From Pelargonium nanum (lineage: Eukaryota > Streptophyta > Magnoliopsida > Geraniales > Geraniaceae), in contig JAYMTF010000193.1 of NCBI GenBank assembly GCA_036897485.1, positions 1-46,435 of the forward strand: DNA of 46,435 nt, read 5' to 3'. A model generated the notes under the pieces. The model searched no databases and was not told the origin of the DNA. It saw only the letters and a program-made list of their open reading frames with translations. This document shows, one piece after another, positions 46,332 through 46,435 of the stretch. Numbering within the stretch: the first letter of the stretch is position 1; each line of letters begins with the position of its first letter. Both the position numbers and the translations under genes were made by a program.

Positions 46332-46435
46332 TCATTTTTTTTATAGGCAACGGGACATCATACTCGAAGTAACAATGTTTCTCACTCCCTTTGGGAGTGT
46401 CACCCTAAACCCCACCCCACAATACCACCCCATAA
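46332..46435 (-). mobile_element. SINE (family B), minus strand, cut by the window edge
   Basis: Read on the minus strand it ends 'gatgtcccgttgcctataa' followed by an A-run, with 'gagtgagaaacattgttac' upstream, matching the 3' half of the SINE at 43810. The 5' half lies outside the window. Confidence 0.72.

Overview
This is a stretch of nuclear DNA from a flowering plant, almost certainly a eudicot. It is AT-rich, genes carry short GT-AG introns, several gene families are plant-specific (PGR5, S-protein homologs, DUF3527, SUVR/WIYLD), and the intergenic DNA is full of plant SINEs, Tourist and Stowaway MITEs, LINE tails, hAT relics and a TRIM element. I cannot name the species.

Layout, left to right. 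1-1900: AT-rich DNA, a LINE 3' tail joined to a decayed hAT transposase (minus). 1910-2743: intronless DUF716/TMEM45-type membrane protein (minus). 2744-5258: LTR-like and tandem-repeat DNA, a perfect 20-bp hairpin and a SINE with a perfect target-site duplication. 5259-5934: PGR5, the thylakoid cyclic-electron-flow protein (plus, 2 exons). 6319-6878: two abutting Tourist-type MITEs. 7109-11140: a tandem duplication carrying two S-protein homologs (plus, each with an 84-bp intron), separated by an LTR element that contains a MITE. 11932-13682: HAD class IIIB acid phosphatase (minus, 3 exons) with a TRIM retrotransposon in intron 2. 15090-17338: cytosolic ribosomal protein uL14/RPL23 (minus, 4 exons) with a 300-bp tandem duplication in an intron and telo-box/site II motifs upstream. 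18924-25795: SUVR-class histone methyltransferase (minus). 28392-31071: DUF3527 protein (minus) preceded by a 29-codon uORF. 36845-37505: decayed copy of 3-isopropylmalate dehydratase large subunit. 38208-41684: CCT-domain regulator (minus, 5 exons). 41685-46435: SINE- and MITE-rich DNA with no gene I can support.

The genes do not form a pathway; this is an ordinary mixed plant gene neighbourhood. The most notable object is the SUVR gene. Its 5' half has been duplicated in place, introns included, and the exons can be joined in frame into a 1022-residue protein with two complete WIYLD domains instead of the usual one. All splice junctions and coordinates given here were read by eye from frames and GT-AG sites and have not been tested against transcripts.
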